Source of the DNA: Rhodobacterales bacterium HKCCE3408
GTDB lineage: Bacteria; Pseudomonadota; Alphaproteobacteria; Rhodobacterales; Rhodobacteraceae
DNA length: 64,000 bases
Direction: 5' to 3'
NCBI GenBank assembly: GCA_015689705.1
Contig: WVSN01000002.1
Coordinates: 186,001 to 250,000, forward strand
Part shown: one piece after another, positions 63,972 through 64,000 of the stretch
Position numbering within the stretch: position 1 is the stretch's first letter
Layout: each line of letters starts with the position of its first letter
Notes under the pieces: model-generated
The model's database searches: none
What the model saw: only the letters and a program-made list of their open reading frames with translations
Told to the model about the DNA's origin: nothing
Translations under genes and position numbers: made by a program

Positions 63972-64000
63972 GGGAACGAGTCTCCGCCCGGCGCGGGGTG

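Overview
The window is GC-rich (high-60s percent by eye), gene-dense chromosomal DNA from an alphaproteobacterium, most likely Rhodobacterales (Roseobacter/Rhodobacter side). The grounds are a petABC cytochrome bc1 operon with alphaproteobacterial-type subunits, a CcrM-type GANTC methyltransferase, rhizobial/rhodobacterial-type rhamnose catabolism (DeoR-regulated, RhaSTPQ ABC importer, RhaI isomerase and aldolase-dehydrogenase fusion), and many translationally coupled ATGA start/stop overlaps. I see no transposase, integrase, phage gene or CRISPR array, so this is ordinary chromosome with a few accessory modules.

Layout. 0-5 kb: the end of an ABC-transporter ATPase gene, a metallo-beta-lactamase-fold hydrolase, a DUF1127-like small protein, a coupled pair of PNPOx-fold proteins (the second fused to a GAF domain and a C-terminal winged-helix-like region) and a berberine-bridge-type flavin oxidase. 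The PNPOx pair is bracketed by two mirror-image arrays of a TTAGCAA heptamer at 11-bp steps. 5-16 kb: the complete L-rhamnose regulon, with rhaD-like/rhaI to the left and rhaR-rhaSTPQMK to the right of a strikingly symmetric divergent operator-promoter. 16-25 kb: NYN-type nuclease, tRNA-Pro, EamA exporter, leuB, a LysR regulator/epimerase pair, a secreted nuclease/phosphatase-like protein, a membrane protein, a CPBP protease and leuD. 25-31 kb: a head-to-head DUF4198/HupE-UreJ pair, a phytase-like esterase, MepA endopeptidase, MFS transporter, thioesterase, YggT and periplasmic MsrA.

31-42 kb: purine salvage (ade-amn), HU, an EamA exporter, a membrane-anchored unknown, a 564-bp gene-free GGGAC-rich stretch, aroC, and a TPP riboswitch controlling thiBPQ. 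42-51 kb: petABC, malonyl-CoA synthetase (matB-like), GNAT/GST/small protein operon, PaiB-like protein, mtaB-dapF and tRNA-Lys. 51-64 kb: sdaA, a histidine kinase with a MetOD1-domain partner, LacI regulator, tRNA-Arg, an FrhB/BciB-like flavo-iron-sulfur protein, a JmjC/RoxA-like oxygenase, a small Tat-like exported protein, a membrane-anchored winged-helix regulator with a periplasmic partner, two exported/envelope proteins, rnhB, ccrM and an AlkB-type alkane monooxygenase.

The most interesting signals beyond gene calls are: the phased heptamer arrays (1497-1536 and 3554-3593); the perfectly centred rha operator (8706-8778); the inverted-topology ToxR-like module (58411-59392); three GANTC sites in 39 bp in front of ccrM; the head-to-head genes at 25.56 kb with overlapping start codons; and the GGGAC-rich gene-free stretch at 37.1-37.66 kb, a candidate structured RNA.
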